Shown here: positions 63,521 through 64,000 of the stretch, in pieces
Numbering within the stretch: the stretch's first letter is position 1
Layout of the letters: each line of letters starts with the position of its first letter
Assembly (NCBI RefSeq): GCF_026250525.1
Contig: NZ_CP111043.1
Span: forward strand, 2,221,421-2,285,420
DNA length: 64,000 bases
Direction of reading: 5' to 3'
DNA from: Chondrinema litorale
GTDB taxonomy: Bacteria > Bacteroidota > Bacteroidia > Cytophagales > Flammeovirgaceae
The notes under the pieces: generated by a model
Databases searched by the model: none
Told to the model about the DNA's origin: nothing
Seen by the model: the letters and a program-made list of their open reading frames with translations, nothing else
Made by a program: the position numbers and the translations under genes

Positions 63521-64000
63521 ATGATAGAAACTGTTTTTTCTGACGAAAAGAATGATTTTGTTTGGATTGATGTAACAAACCCTACACCTGAGGAATATAC
63601 AGAACTCACAGAAAAATTTGAATTACACCCTGCTGCTGTAAAAGACTGTTTGGCTCCCAATCATTTACCCAAATACGAAAGAATTGGCGATTCAGCATTT
63701 TTGATAACCAGAATTTACGATGGCAATTCTGAAAATGGAGCAGATACAATTCAGCAGTTAACAAACAAAGTTGCATTATTTGTTTCTGACGAATATTTAA
63801 TTACTATTCATAGAAAAGAGGAACCTTTCATAAGTACTGTAAAAGAGAAGTGGCGAAATAAAGCAGAGTTAGATGATAACAGCAATGCAAGGTTGCTTAA
63901 TCAGTTACTCAATAAAATTATCCATACTTACGATGGGGCTCTTGATCTGGCAAATGAAAGAATGGATAGAATAGAGAAAATTATATTTAAAGACTCTAAA
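63521..64000 (+). CDS. corA: CorA-type magnesium/cobalt transporter, 5' part
   Basis: The first 160 residues of a CorA family ion channel, cut by the window edge. The N-terminal cytoplasmic regulatory domain is visible: FVWIDVTNPTPEEYTEL, HPAAVKDCLAPNHLPKYERIGDSAFLI, LITIHR and the beginning of the long stalk helix LDLANERMDRIEKIIFKD. The membrane helices and GMN pore motif lie beyond the window. The ATG at 63521 is preceded by an AT-rich leader. Confidence 0.85.
   Translation, partial: MIETVFSDEKNDFVWIDVTNPTPEEYTELTEKFELHPAAVKDCLAPNHLPKYERIGDSAFLITRIYDGNSENGADTIQQLTNKVALFVSDEYLITIHRKEEPFISTVKEKWRNKAELDDNSNARLLNQLLNKIIHTYDGALDLANERMDRIEKIIFKDSK

Noticed and set aside
1..64000. CRISPR arrays, tRNA or rRNA genes, insertion sequences
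   Set aside because: No spaced direct repeats, transposase or tRNA-like cloverleaf was noticed by eye; a computed scan was not available.

Overview
This window is 64 kb of AT-rich chromosome from a member of the Bacteroidota, most likely a marine or soil Cytophagales-type bacterium. The evidence is the gene set and signals: a PorX response regulator of the type IX secretion pathway, WG-repeat and DUF4175-type proteins, many secreted proteins and lipoproteins with Bacteroidota-style signal peptides, weak Shine-Dalgarno sites, and several promoters of the TAnnTTTG type used by the Bacteroidota housekeeping sigma factor. No rRNA, tRNA, CRISPR array, insertion sequence or clear prophage is visible. 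The window begins inside serS and ends inside a corA-like magnesium transporter gene.

1-9 kb: 3' part of serS, the RNA-binding protein Tex, a large secreted WG-repeat protein, an FtsX/LolE-type permease, a pterin carbinolamine dehydratase, and a split YeeE/YedE sulfur-compound transporter under an ArsR-family repressor with a textbook inverted-repeat operator. 9-15 kb (minus strand): porX, an outer-membrane barrel, mnmD, a membrane histidine kinase and comF. The kinase is a plausible partner for PorX. 14.7-22.5 kb (plus strand): a CMD/AhpD-fold protein, exonuclease III, an oligopeptide-binding lipoprotein, a 1118-residue DUF4175-type coiled-coil membrane protein, an RsbW-type ATPase and ybeY. 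The ybeY reading frame has no ATG, GTG or TTG start and sits behind a T9 tract.

22.5-31 kb is the most striking part. A fast-looking, very AT-rich lipoprotein gene and a 1.1 kb non-coding stretch separate ybeY from mnmG. A perfect parS centromere palindrome lies just upstream of mnmG. About 4 kb further on, a roughly 480 bp gap carries ten DnaA-box-like nonamers next to a very AT-rich segment. Together they suggest that this window contains the chromosomal replication origin (oriC) and a ParB loading site.

31-49 kb: a rhodanese, a secreted sortilin/BNR propeller protein, a conserved Bacteroidota protein of unknown function, a cytoplasmic-looking Amidase_2 protein, gltX, a GH5-like lipoprotein, the oxidative pentose-phosphate pair gnd-zwf (no pgl beside it), lysS, a three-part SUMF1/glucosaminidase/SPOR protein and folA. 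49-64 kb: a WbuC-like cupin, a 7TM-DISM histidine kinase, a YdcF-like protein, a fused kinase plus class-III aminotransferase (predicted phosphorylation/phospho-lyase pair), lipoproteins, a D-2-hydroxyacid dehydrogenase, a PKD/beta-helix lipoprotein with three internal repeats transcribed divergently from an ECF sigma/anti-sigma pair, an M20 amidohydrolase and the start of corA.
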